From Croceimicrobium sp965279135 (GTDB lineage Bacteria; Bacteroidota; Bacteroidia; Flavobacteriales; Schleiferiaceae), in assembly GCA_965279135.1 (NCBI GenBank), contig OZ257133.1:186001-250000 (forward strand): DNA of 64,000 nucleotides, written 5' to 3'. The translations under genes were made by a program, and so were the position numbers. The first letter of the stretch is position 1; the number at the start of each line of letters is the position of its first letter. This document shows positions 54,514 through 63,400 of this stretch, in pieces. The notes below the pieces were generated by a model. It searched no databases and was not told the DNA's origin. It was given only the letters and a program-made list of their open reading frames with translations.

Positions 54514-54771
54514 TTAATCCTTCAACTCCACCGTTTTTCCGCTTTTTGCTTCAAGCATTCCGCGAAGTCTTTCGATTTCCGCTTCGGAGCGATTTTGCAT
54601 TTCTCTTTGAAATGAAGCTACAATATCCTCAAGCTCGTCAGCAGTAAAGTGAGAGAAGAACTGCACCGCAAATGCGTTTTTTAATCCGCGTTCACCGCGC
54701 ACGGCAATTTGATTCTTCAAATACTGCGCAACCTGCTTAGGGGTATGTGCTGATTTGGGTACTCTAGACAT
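54514..54771 (-). CDS. Small conserved-looking helical protein, unknown function
   Basis: This 85-residue basic-then-acidic protein is predicted helical, with KSAHTPKQVAQYLKNQ at the start and an AEIERLRGMLEAK helix near the end. No signal peptide or known motif. It has its own promoter box (54820-54827) and terminator, so it is probably a real, independently transcribed gene. I do not recognise the family. Confidence 0.7.
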   Translation of the reverse strand: MSRVPKSAHTPKQVAQYLKNQIAVRGERGLKNAFAVQFFSHFTADELEDIVASFQREMQNRSEAEIERLRGMLEAKSGKTVELKD

Positions 54772-54819
54772 AATAAGAGTTTTAAAATATTTAATTAATC
54801 CTTCCTAATTATTCGGTAG

Positions 54820-54827
54820 CAAAGCTA
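54820..54827 (-). promoter_or_regulatory. -7 promoter box of the 85-residue gene (TAGCTTTG)
   Basis: The minus strand reads TAGCTTTG, 48 bases before the ATG at 54771. The -33 element is not clear. Confidence 0.45.
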
Positions 54828-54951
54828 AATATTTTTGCTAAGTGCGTGAAAATGTGAATTGAATTTTGAGGTTGTTTGGTAGAGTTTGTCGTTTAAAAAA
54901 TGATTTAGAAGACCTTTTTCAATTCATCCATTTATCAAAATTATTATTCCA

Positions 54952-56493
54952 ATGCTTATCAAAACCTATAGCAGCGCCGTTCTGGGGGTCAATGCGAGAA
55001 CCGTAACGGTGGAGACCCATACCGATAGGGGGGTGAACTTTTTTCTGGTCGGATTACCTGATTCCACTATCAAGGAAAGTCAGCATAGAATTGTCGCAGC
55101 ATTGAAGAATAATGGCTTAAAATGGCCAGGCTATCAAATTACAATTAACCTTGCTCCGGCTAATATTAGAAAGGAAGGATCTGCCTATGACTTACCAATT
55201 GCCCTTGGCATTTTAGCCGCCTCGGGACAGAAGGATTTTCATGAAATTGAGCGCTATCTGATCCTGGGGGAATTGTCACTGGATGGAGGGTTAGTTGGAG
55301 TTAAAGGTGTTTTACCATCGGTCTTAGAAGCTCGAAGGGAAGGTTTTAAGGCAGTAATTGTTCCCCATGAGAATGGTCGCGAGGCTGCCATGGTAAAGGG
55401 CATCCAGGTATACGCGGCCCGCAGTCTGGAGGAAACCATTCGCCATTTAAGTGGTGAGCAGACCATCCCGGAACTGCAAATTGATAGTGAGCAACTGCTT
55501 TTACAGGATAAGTCCAGACTGGATCTGGATTTTGCTGAAGTCAAGGGTCAATCGAATGTAAAAAGAGCCCTTGAGATTGCAGCCGCCGGAGGGCATAATG
55601 CCATCCTGATAGGTCCTCCTGGAGCAGGCAAAACAATGCTGGCAAAGCGGATGGCGGGAATTCTTCCGCTAATGACAGTAGATGAAGCATTGGAGACGAC
55701 CAAAATACATTCTGTGGCCGGGCGATTGGGAAAAGGTCAGAGTTTAGTGCTGCAAAGGCCTTTTCGAAGTCCGCATCATTCCATATCTGATGTTGCATTG
55801 GTTGGGGGAGGAGGATTTCCGCAACCCGGTGAGATTAGTTTAGCTCATAATGGGATTCTATTTTTAGACGAATTGCCAGAGTTTAAAAGGGCAGTCCTTG
55901 AGGTTATGCGGCAACCTATGGAAGATAGAAAGGTGACAATAAGCCGGGCTCGTTTTAGTGTTGACTTTCCTGCTTCATTTATGTTGATTGCTTCCATGAA
56001 TCCTTGCCCTTGCGGATACTTCAATCATCCAGATAAGGATTGTGTTTGTTCTCCTTTGGTTGTGCAGAAATACTTAAACCGTATTTCCGGGCCTTTAATG
56101 GATCGAATTGATTTACACGTTGAGGTCACACCCGTACCTTTTGAAGAGATATCGGAGGCTGCTCCTTCGGAAAGTAGCGAGACCATTCGCATGCGAGTGA
56201 TTAAAGCTCGTGAAAGGCAGCAAAACCGATTCCAAAAGGAGGAAGGGATTTATTCTAATGCTCAGATGCAGAGCAGGCAGTTAAGAGAAGTTTGTGTTCT
56301 AGACCAGGAAGGTATGAGTCTCCTTAAGTTGGCTATTGATAAGCTGAACCTCAGTGGTCGGGCTTATGATAGGATTCTAAAAGTAGCGCGTACGATCGCG
56401 GATTTAGCAGGATTGGATTCTATCCATGCCCGGCATGTTGCCGAGGCCGTCCAATTTCGAAGTTTGGATAGAGAAAGTTGGTATCAGATGTAA
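54952..56493 (+). CDS. comM: ComM/YifB-family AAA+ Mg-chelatase-like ATPase
   Basis: This hexameric helicase promotes branch migration during natural transformation in ComM-bearing bacteria. In 513 residues it has an N-terminal Lon-like domain (VGLPDSTIKESQHR). Walker A GPPGAGKT is at 221-228, followed by FRSPHHSISDVALVGGG, Walker B ILFLDELPEF, and a CPCGY zinc motif with two further cysteines in DCVCSP. The C-terminal helical domain has LSGRAYDRILKVARTIADL. The gene is divergent from the 54514 gene. No transformation genes are adjacent. Confidence 0.94.
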   Translation: MLIKTYSSAVLGVNARTVTVETHTDRGVNFFLVGLPDSTIKESQHRIVAALKNNGLKWPGYQITINLAPANIRKEGSAYDLPIALGILAASGQKDFHEIERYLILGELSLDGGLVGVKGVLPSVLEARREGFKAVIVPHENGREAAMVKGIQVYAARSLEETIRHLSGEQTIPELQIDSEQLLLQDKSRLDLDFAEVKGQSNVKRALEIAAAGGHNAILIGPPGAGKTMLAKRMAGILPLMTVDEALETTKIHSVAGRLGKGQSLVLQRPFRSPHHSISDVALVGGGGFPQPGEISLAHNGILFLDELPEFKRAVLEVMRQPMEDRKVTISRARFSVDFPASFMLIASMNPCPCGYFNHPDKDCVCSPLVVQKYLNRISGPLMDRIDLHVEVTPVPFEEISEAAPSESSETIRMRVIKARERQQNRFQKEEGIYSNAQMQSRQLREVCVLDQEGMSLLKLAIDKLNLSGRAYDRILKVARTIADLAGLDSIHARHVAEAVQFRSLDRESWYQM

Positions 56494-57177
56494 TTAAATA
56501 TCTGAACATCGCTCTTTATTCTGCTTGAAGAGTTCTTATTTTTTTACAAATTAATTGCTGTAAATTTCTGGAATAAAAAGTTTTATAATGGAATCAAATA
56601 TTGCTATTTAATTCAGGGATACTTATTCTGTTGGTAGAAAAAATATAGTTTGTAAATACTTGATAATATGTTTGTAGCTTCAGAAATACTACGAAAAAAT
56701 TTTATAAGATAAGGTTCTGGCCTGCTGAGATCCAAAAAGAAAATCCCCCTATTTTTCTTAGGATATCCCCTAGCTGCTGTGGGTGCTAACTGTCTTAATT
56801 TCAATGAATTGATTTTGACCATGCTTTTGACGACTGATCTTCCCATTTCTTGTTACTGCTATTCGTGATCAATGCGGTCCCCCGGTCTATCGATATGTAA
56901 TACTAAGATTATTACAATCTGAATGATTGTAAGTCAGGTATTTCGTGTGCCTTAGTTTACTGTTAAACTGATATTAATAAATCTTAAATGGACTATCCAA
57001 TTAAGGGTATTACGCCCGTGTTCACTTCATCAAAGACCTTTTCTAGTGAATTCAACCCCATCGATCCATCTGCGCCATGCACTGTCTTCGAGGCCACTCC
57101 GAAGCAGTTCAGGGTTGATTATGTATCGAAATGGCAAATCAGCCTATCATATCCAATAACCAGCAAAATCAGCTATT
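56494..57177. other. AT-rich gap between comM and the Hint/RHS locus
   Basis: About 680 bases with no convincing gene. The first half is strongly AT-rich with many T-runs and no clear hairpin terminator for comM. Frames at 56613-56846 (minus, 77 codons) and 56988-57191 (plus, 67 codons) are open, but neither has a recognisable domain. The base composition change at the edge of the RHS locus fits a boundary of acquired DNA. Confidence 0.6.
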
Positions 57178-57191
57178 ATGTCAAGAATTAG
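56988..57191 (+). CDS. Possible small ORF before the Hint lipoprotein
   Basis: A 67-codon frame starts with ATG after TAAATCTTAA and overlaps the next gene by 14 bases. The product has no signal peptide or motif and is rich in Ser, Pro and aromatic residues. Only its position and overlap argue for coding. It could equally be leader sequence. Confidence 0.25.
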   Translation: MDYPIKGITPVFTSSKTFSSEFNPIDPSAPCTVFEATPKQFRVDYVSKWQISLSYPITSKISYYVKN

Positions 57192-58956
57192 TACTCCACT
57201 TTTAGCATTAGTTATTCTCTTTCTTTCCTCCTGTAATATGGGAGTTGAGAAAGAACAGAAGCCTCAAGATGAAATAAAAGCAACAGAAGAACCAAGTGCT
57301 GAAGAGGTGCGGTTGGCGATTCGGAAACTAGCAGATGAAGCCCAGAATGGCATTCCAGCACCACTGGATTTCAATAAGGAGCACCATTATTTGGTTTTTA
57401 AGCATCATTTGAAAAGGGCCAATTACACCAAGGAGGACCATCCACAACTTTACGCCTCATTAGAGCGAGCCAAACAGATGCACAAAGAGAATGGAGGGCC
57501 GAATGTTCCGAAACTATATGAAATCCCCTCTGCCTCTCAGGTGGCAAGTGGAGAGGTATCGCCCGCAGATATGGATCCTGATCATGCAATTATCGCAATA
57601 CATCAAATCACCACTCTCGGGTCGGATGACGGAACGAATTATAATACCTCCGGCTTATCCGCCGCTCCTGCGCCTATTGCTGCCCATCATGTTTACCTCG
57701 GGATGTATGATAAAAATGGAGACACCATCGGACCCATTGCAGATTCCGTTACATATGGCTCAAGTAAGGATATCAATGTAGAAACAATTGGAACGATGCC
57801 TGCGGGCTCTGATGAGGCTCAAACAATTCTAACCTATTTTTATGAAGATTCGACAGGAACGCCCTACCATGGATACGTTGTAGGTTTAACATCTGCTGCT
57901 CCAGACAGCATAAAGAATGTGAATCCTGCTATTCAGGTTTCAGGTAATACCGAGATAATAGTATGCCTAGGAAGAGAGAAGGGGAATTGTGATTATGATC
58001 CTGTAGGAGGCTCAGGGACCAATGTTATATTACCAATTACTGGTACCATATGGTTTGGTGATACTATCGATCCAATAAACTCTGACTCAAACAATGTTTC
58101 GTGCCTGATAACCCTTGCCCGTACCGAAGGTCAGGGAGGCGGTTGCATGGTAAAATCAACCACAAATTTTTTCGCTGATCCAAACACAGTTATTAATGGT
58201 AATGAACTCACCTGGGATCTAAACCCTGCTCACTTTGAGCCAGTATCGGGTTGTTTGGTGGCTAATCAAGACGCCATTTACACATTTACGGTTAGCGTGA
58301 CTATCAATGAGTTGCCGGTATTTGTTTCAATTACTAATGCACCTGACGCTCAACCTAGCCCTTATTTCTTAAAAATCCCCAACATGGGAATTTTCTGGAG
58401 CTGCTTACCAACAGGTTCTCAAATAACTATGGCGGATGGTAGCACAAAGTTGATCGAAAATATATCTGCAAATGATGAGGTACTAGCCGATACCGATGGT
58501 AGAACCGTGAAAGTGCACTCAGTTATGCAGGGGAAAGATGATTGGCTTTATACCATACGAGCTGAAAATGGAGCAAAGGTTAGAATGACCGAGGGTCATA
58601 CCGTTTTAGCCAAGAGAGCCAATAAACAGGTGATTCTTGCGGCTAAGGATCTTCGTAATGGAGACTATTTAATTACTCTGGATGGAGAAAGTCGGATTGA
58701 AAAAATAGAGAAAGATTCTTATGGTGGAGCAGTATGGAATCTAGTTATTGATCAGGCTGGGGCAATGGATGCCAAAGCACCTGGTCAAAGTACCTACTTC
58801 GCAGATGGGGTTTTGGTAGGGGATTCTTATATGCAGCGTAAATATGGAAAGGATCAAATTCTAGCTGCTAAATCTCACCAATCTGAAATTCCCGAAAGAT
58901 GGTCCGAAGATTATCGCAATTATTTAAAAAGGCGTGGCGTTTCTGGCGCCGAATAA
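57178..58956 (+). CDS. Lipoprotein with C-terminal Hint (hedgehog/intein) domain
   Basis: This 592-residue protein has signal peptide MSRISTPLLALVILFLSSC with lipid Cys19. A helical, charged segment (about 30-120) and a beta-rich domain (about 130-400) of unknown family follow. The Hint domain begins at Cys409 (CLPTGSQITMADGS), with block B T471-x-x-H474 and a final TYFADGVLVGDSY. The expected C-terminal His-Asn is replaced by Gly-Asp, so N-S acyl shift and hydrolysis are conceivable but splicing is not. Hint domains often sit at the toxin end of RHS proteins; here one is on a separate surface lipoprotein beside an RHS gene. Confidence 0.85.
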   Translation: MSRISTPLLALVILFLSSCNMGVEKEQKPQDEIKATEEPSAEEVRLAIRKLADEAQNGIPAPLDFNKEHHYLVFKHHLKRANYTKEDHPQLYASLERAKQMHKENGGPNVPKLYEIPSASQVASGEVSPADMDPDHAIIAIHQITTLGSDDGTNYNTSGLSAAPAPIAAHHVYLGMYDKNGDTIGPIADSVTYGSSKDINVETIGTMPAGSDEAQTILTYFYEDSTGTPYHGYVVGLTSAAPDSIKNVNPAIQVSGNTEIIVCLGREKGNCDYDPVGGSGTNVILPITGTIWFGDTIDPINSDSNNVSCLITLARTEGQGGGCMVKSTTNFFADPNTVINGNELTWDLNPAHFEPVSGCLVANQDAIYTFTVSVTINELPVFVSITNAPDAQPSPYFLKIPNMGIFWSCLPTGSQITMADGSTKLIENISANDEVLADTDGRTVKVHSVMQGKDDWLYTIRAENGAKVRMTEGHTVLAKRANKQVILAAKDLRNGDYLITLDGESRIEKIEKDSYGGAVWNLVIDQAGAMDAKAPGQSTYFADGVLVGDSYMQRKYGKDQILAAKSHQSEIPERWSEDYRNYLKRRGVSGAE

Positions 58957-58967
58957 ATTACTACTCC

Positions 58968-60431
58968 ATGACTAAGCCAATAATAACTCATGCCAATTAC
59001 AATGGGGAGCAATTGTATGTGGAATGGACCGTAGACTTACCCCCTAGGTTTACAGGATTCGTCCTCGACCTTACCGACTCGGATGGCGACAAACAAAGCT
59101 TTGAGACCAATGAGACTTCCTTCACTAAGGATACAGCGCTTTCTTCTGATAAAACCTATACCCTTACGATTACAGTAATGGTTCAGGATCAACCGAGCTC
59201 AACCAGTGATCCCCTTACTTTGATCAGCGCGGCCCCAACCATGCGAAGTGTTGCTTATTCAGTATCTCCTGGAAAACTTGCAGTAGCCTGGGTTGATGCA
59301 GAAGGTGATGGGGCTAAAGGGATAGAAACCTATATCGCTACTCTTACAGAATTCGGCAAGAACACATGGAACCTCGATAGTAATGACGGATCGGTGGATT
59401 TCAATAAAACTCTATCTTCAAGTGAGTCCTACTCAGTAACGGTAAGAGGGAGTAATGAATCGGGAACAGTATTAGGTCCGCCTAGCTCCATATATGAGCC
59501 TATTGTTTCGGCCCCAGTAGTCCTCACTGTCATGTATGACACTGATCCTTCTACGAAACTTAGTCTGCAATGGCAAGGAATAAGCGGGAATGATATTCAG
59601 TATTATATCACGCTTGAAGAATTCGGTAAAAACACCTGGAACAATACTACCGCGGAAACTACTACGACCTTTAAAAAGAGTCTGAGTAGCTCAGAAAAAT
59701 ACTCGGTTTTTGTGATGGCCTCTGATAGCACTGGGATAGTTTTGGGTCCAAGTAGTACTGTCTATACACCGATTAGTGTAAGCCCAGAATTATCCCTGGT
59801 GTCCTATGATAGTAAGGTCCTTGAGTTAAGCTGGAGTGCCGCGGATGGAGAGGGAGTGGAGGCTTATAGCGCTACTCTTGAGAAACCAGGCAGCGATGTT
59901 TGGTATTCAAGCACGGATCAACTAAATACTAGTTTCAATAAGAACCTTGATCCCGCTACTACTTATAACACATACGTAAGGGCAACAGGTGGCAATGGAG
60001 TGGTTTTCGGACCTAATAGTGCTCTTTTGAATCCATTGCTTACCAGCGCTACGAACTTTGCTTTAATCTATACTGGGACGGAAATAGATACTAGCTGGAC
60101 TGCAGACTCTAATCCAGTGGTATCCGGATATATCGTCGAATTACAAAAAAATGGTGCCAAAGAGGCAGAGAATACCCCCCCTGAATCTCCCTCTAATTTT
60201 GATGTGACCATGGACGATGGTGGAGTATATCGCTGCAGAATCAGAAGCACCGCTCCGCTTTTACAAGGACCGTGGAGTGACTATGTATACGCACCTTATG
60301 CCCAAGCGGTGGCCTATGGATACGATGATTTAAGCCGACTTACCTCTGTAAGTTGGAATACCGTGAACAGAGTGATTTATGCCCTGGACGATCCAGGTAA
60401 CATCGATACTCGAGTTTTCTCCCAACCTTAA
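58968..60431 (+). CDS. Five-module fibronectin-like protein with YD-repeat tail
   Basis: This protein has 487 residues from the ATG at 58968, 11 bases after the Hint gene stop; a longer frame from 58899 would overlap that gene. It has five beta-sandwich, FnIII-like modules of about 90 residues. Modules 2 and 3 share EFGKNTWN and the pattern LSSSE-YSV and VLGP-S-VY. The last 40 residues (from about 449) read YGYDDLSRLTSVSW and ALDDPGNIDTRV, an RHS/YD-repeat signature. No signal peptide or membrane segment. It may be a partner or truncated relative of the RHS protein downstream. Confidence 0.8.
   Translation: MTKPIITHANYNGEQLYVEWTVDLPPRFTGFVLDLTDSDGDKQSFETNETSFTKDTALSSDKTYTLTITVMVQDQPSSTSDPLTLISAAPTMRSVAYSVSPGKLAVAWVDAEGDGAKGIETYIATLTEFGKNTWNLDSNDGSVDFNKTLSSSESYSVTVRGSNESGTVLGPPSSIYEPIVSAPVVLTVMYDTDPSTKLSLQWQGISGNDIQYYITLEEFGKNTWNNTTAETTTTFKKSLSSSEKYSVFVMASDSTGIVLGPSSTVYTPISVSPELSLVSYDSKVLELSWSAADGEGVEAYSATLEKPGSDVWYSSTDQLNTSFNKNLDPATTYNTYVRATGGNGVVFGPNSALLNPLLTSATNFALIYTGTEIDTSWTADSNPVVSGYIVELQKNGAKEAENTPPESPSNFDVTMDDGGVYRCRIRSTAPLLQGPWSDYVYAPYAQAVAYGYDDLSRLTSVSWNTVNRVIYALDDPGNIDTRVFSQP
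59349..59642 (+). repeat. Internal duplication in fibronectin-like gene (270-base period)
   Basis: The 24-base words at 59349-59372 and 59619-59642 both encode EFGKNTWN and are nearly identical (GAATTCGG, AACAC and TGGAAC in common). They are 270 bases apart, exactly 90 codons. This indicates module duplication within the gene. Confidence 0.8.
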
Positions 60432-60441
60432 AAACAATAGA

Positions 60442-63400
60442 ATGTCAGCTCCTGCCGCGCCTAGTTTGGACCTAAAATATACGAGTGATCTTATAGATAC
60501 CGGGAAAGTATTTCAATTTACCGGTGCAGCCACTGTAAGTCAGGAAAGTGTTAGCAATTTCCCGATTAGTGGATTCACTATATCCTGCTGGCTGAAATGC
60601 GCCAGTGGGCAAAATGATGCAGTTATTTGGTCTTATGATGCTTCCGCTGGATCGGTTAGTCATCAAGTATATCTAAAGAACCCTTCAAATCTTGTAATTG
60701 GTATAGGTTCTTCTGCCATTAGCCCAGCTACTGGAGTGGCCGTTGATGATGATTATTGGCATCATTTGGCAATCACTATTTTACCGGCTACAGATCAGAA
60801 ATCTTTTCAAATTGGCATTTATAAGGATGGAGTTAAGGTCTTTTTCGGTTTGGGAGCTGTTAGCAGTTCCAGCGCTATAAGTCTGGAAGAACATGGGGAT
60901 CTGGTACTTGGTCAAAGCCCCGATGCAGGAGCAGCATCTCAGTTTGCTGGCTATATGAGCGAATTTAGGTTGTGGAAGGGGATTCAATCCGCTGCATCTA
61001 TTATGACCAATATGCAGCAGAGACTTAGTGCTAGCGATGATCTACTCATTTGCTGGGCCCTAAGTTCTGCAGACAGTTCGGGTACCGTAAGTGGTGGTGC
61101 TTTTGTGGATACAGGCAATCTCGTTTTCTTAAGCACCAAGCTGGAGGCATCGTGGAATGCAGTTACAGATGCAACGACTTACGATTTTGAAATTAGTTCG
61201 GATAAGGGCTATTTCAGTTATGCGCAAAATGGTATTACCGAAACTTCAATAAGCATTCCTGGTACCGATTTAAATACGGCATATACAGCCAAAGTACGGG
61301 CGGAAAATGCTGATGGAAAAAGCGATTGGGTCACGGCACAGGTAACGGAAATCACCTTGCAAGGCTTTAGCCAGACCTTAAGTAACCCCAGTGGAGATCA
61401 GATCAGCTCTAGCTGGCAAGCAGCAAACCAGGCTAGTGCCTATCAGGTAAGTTGGTATAAGAATGGTTCAGCCAGTGCTGATTCTAAGGCAAACCAAACG
61501 GCCACTACTTTAGACTTAAGTTCGAAAGTTACAGATCCCGATGCCTGGTCTTATGATATCCGGGCATTTTGTTTAAACTCCCTAGGTCCGGCAACCGCAA
61601 TTGATTCTATTAGTGGTCTCGCTATAAGTCTCAGTTATCAATCGGAAATTCTTTCTGCCAATTGGACCATCACTTCTACCGACATCCAATATTATTATTT
61701 GGAAATCTTTAAGAAGGATGAGGCGAATGGCGATACTTCCATTTTCAGCGGAGTTTTACCGGGTACAGATAATTCCAAATCATTGCTTGGAGAATATGCC
61801 AACAATGAAACATACTATGCCAAAATAAGAGCCATCACAAATGGAAATTTTGGAGCCTGGGAACAGAGTACCGATATAGTGATTCAAAATTTTCTGGCTC
61901 CTATTATTTCGGATGCGAATGGTGATGCCACCACTCATAGTATTACGGTTAACTGGGGTCTGATTGACTCTGATGATCCCAATCTTAAGTATCAGCTGCA
62001 GCTTTTTAAAACTGGAGAAAGCGATCCAATTAGCACTTCAGATGACCTTAGTGCCGAAACAAAGTCTTATGTTTTTAATAATTCCCAAATTGTTAAGGAT
62101 TCAAGCTTTACAGTGCAAATCCGCGCCCATGATGGTGCCAGTACTAGTCCCTGGAGTGAGCCCTATTCGGTCTGCGTAAACGATCTACCTCAGGTTCAAA
62201 ACGTAATGGCGAGGGTAACGGAGGATAATAATGTTACGGTGAGCTGGGATGCGGTTACTGGCGTAAACGGAATTACATATACCGTGGAGCTTAAGGGTCC
62301 AAAAGAGATTCCAAATAAGACTGGTGTTACAGATAATTCGGTGGTATTTGAAGCCTCTGAAACTCATGTGGTAAAGGATGAGGTTTATCAGGCTACTGTT
62401 TTAGCAACGAAAGGGGACGAGACCAGTTGTCCCAGTTTGCAAACCCCTAATACAGAGGTTACTATTGGTAAAGTGACTCCTAATCCTAATAACCCTGGTA
62501 GTAGTACGGTATCGGATCCGGTAACGGTTTCGGATGGTTCTTATGCCTATTCGCATGTTGATATGCAAGTAGCTTCGCCCTTTCCTCTGCAGTTCATCAC
62601 CTACTACAATACGGTAACTCCCATTCCTTCCGAAAACCCTGTATATACAGGCAATCCGATGGGCTTGAGATGGAATCATAATTATAACACCCGCATTGTA
62701 ACGAATACCGAGGAGAAAAAACTCTATGTGATATGGGGTAGCGGGAAGGTCTTTGCCTACACCATCCCCAATTCCATTACCGGTAATTACCCTCCTGAAG
62801 GTATTCCAGACGGTTCATCTTTAGTTTTCGATGCGACCAGCACCTATATTCTCACCACCAAACAGCAAGAGATTTTAAAATTCAATAGCTCTGGGGTTCT
62901 TCAAAGTATTGAGTCAAGTGCCGGAAACCTTCATAGCCTAAGCTATAGTGGATCCAAATTGGATAAAGTGGAAGATTCTGCCAGTGGCCGGAGTTTCAGT
63001 TTTGATTATGATGGAGATAATATCAAGTCGGTAACCGATAATTCCGGTCGTAAGATTTCCTATGCTTATAGCGATGGTAAGCTCACCACATTTACGGATG
63101 TGATGAATAAAACCATCGTTTTCACCTATGATGATTCTTCCTTAATGGAGACCATCACAAATCAGAATGATATTTTAATTCTGAAAAATGTGTATTCCGA
63201 TGCCAAAGTGGTGAAACAGTATGATGGTGTAGCGCTATCACTTCCTGCGGCGGATCAGTATTATACTGGCTTTGATTATAGCGAGAGCGAAGAGGATGGC
63301 GTTGAATATGTGACTTGCACTGTAACAGATCGCGAAGGAAATACATCCACTTATAAATCAGTAAAGGCCAATGGAAATACCGTTTCTGAGATTTATGATT

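Noticed and set aside
56613..56846. 77-codon minus-strand frame in the AT-rich gap
   Set aside because: No motif, no promoter box, no partner overlap. It could be a decayed gene, but nothing in the sequence supports it.
57178..58956. A self-splicing intein inserted in a host protein
   Set aside because: There is no C-terminal His-Asn and no homing endonuclease, and only a short, non-catalytic tail follows the domain.
62401..62679. Minus-strand frames at 60472-63879, such as the 92-codon frame here
   Set aside because: They are shadows of the giant plus-strand RHS frame, which runs open from 60442 to the window end.
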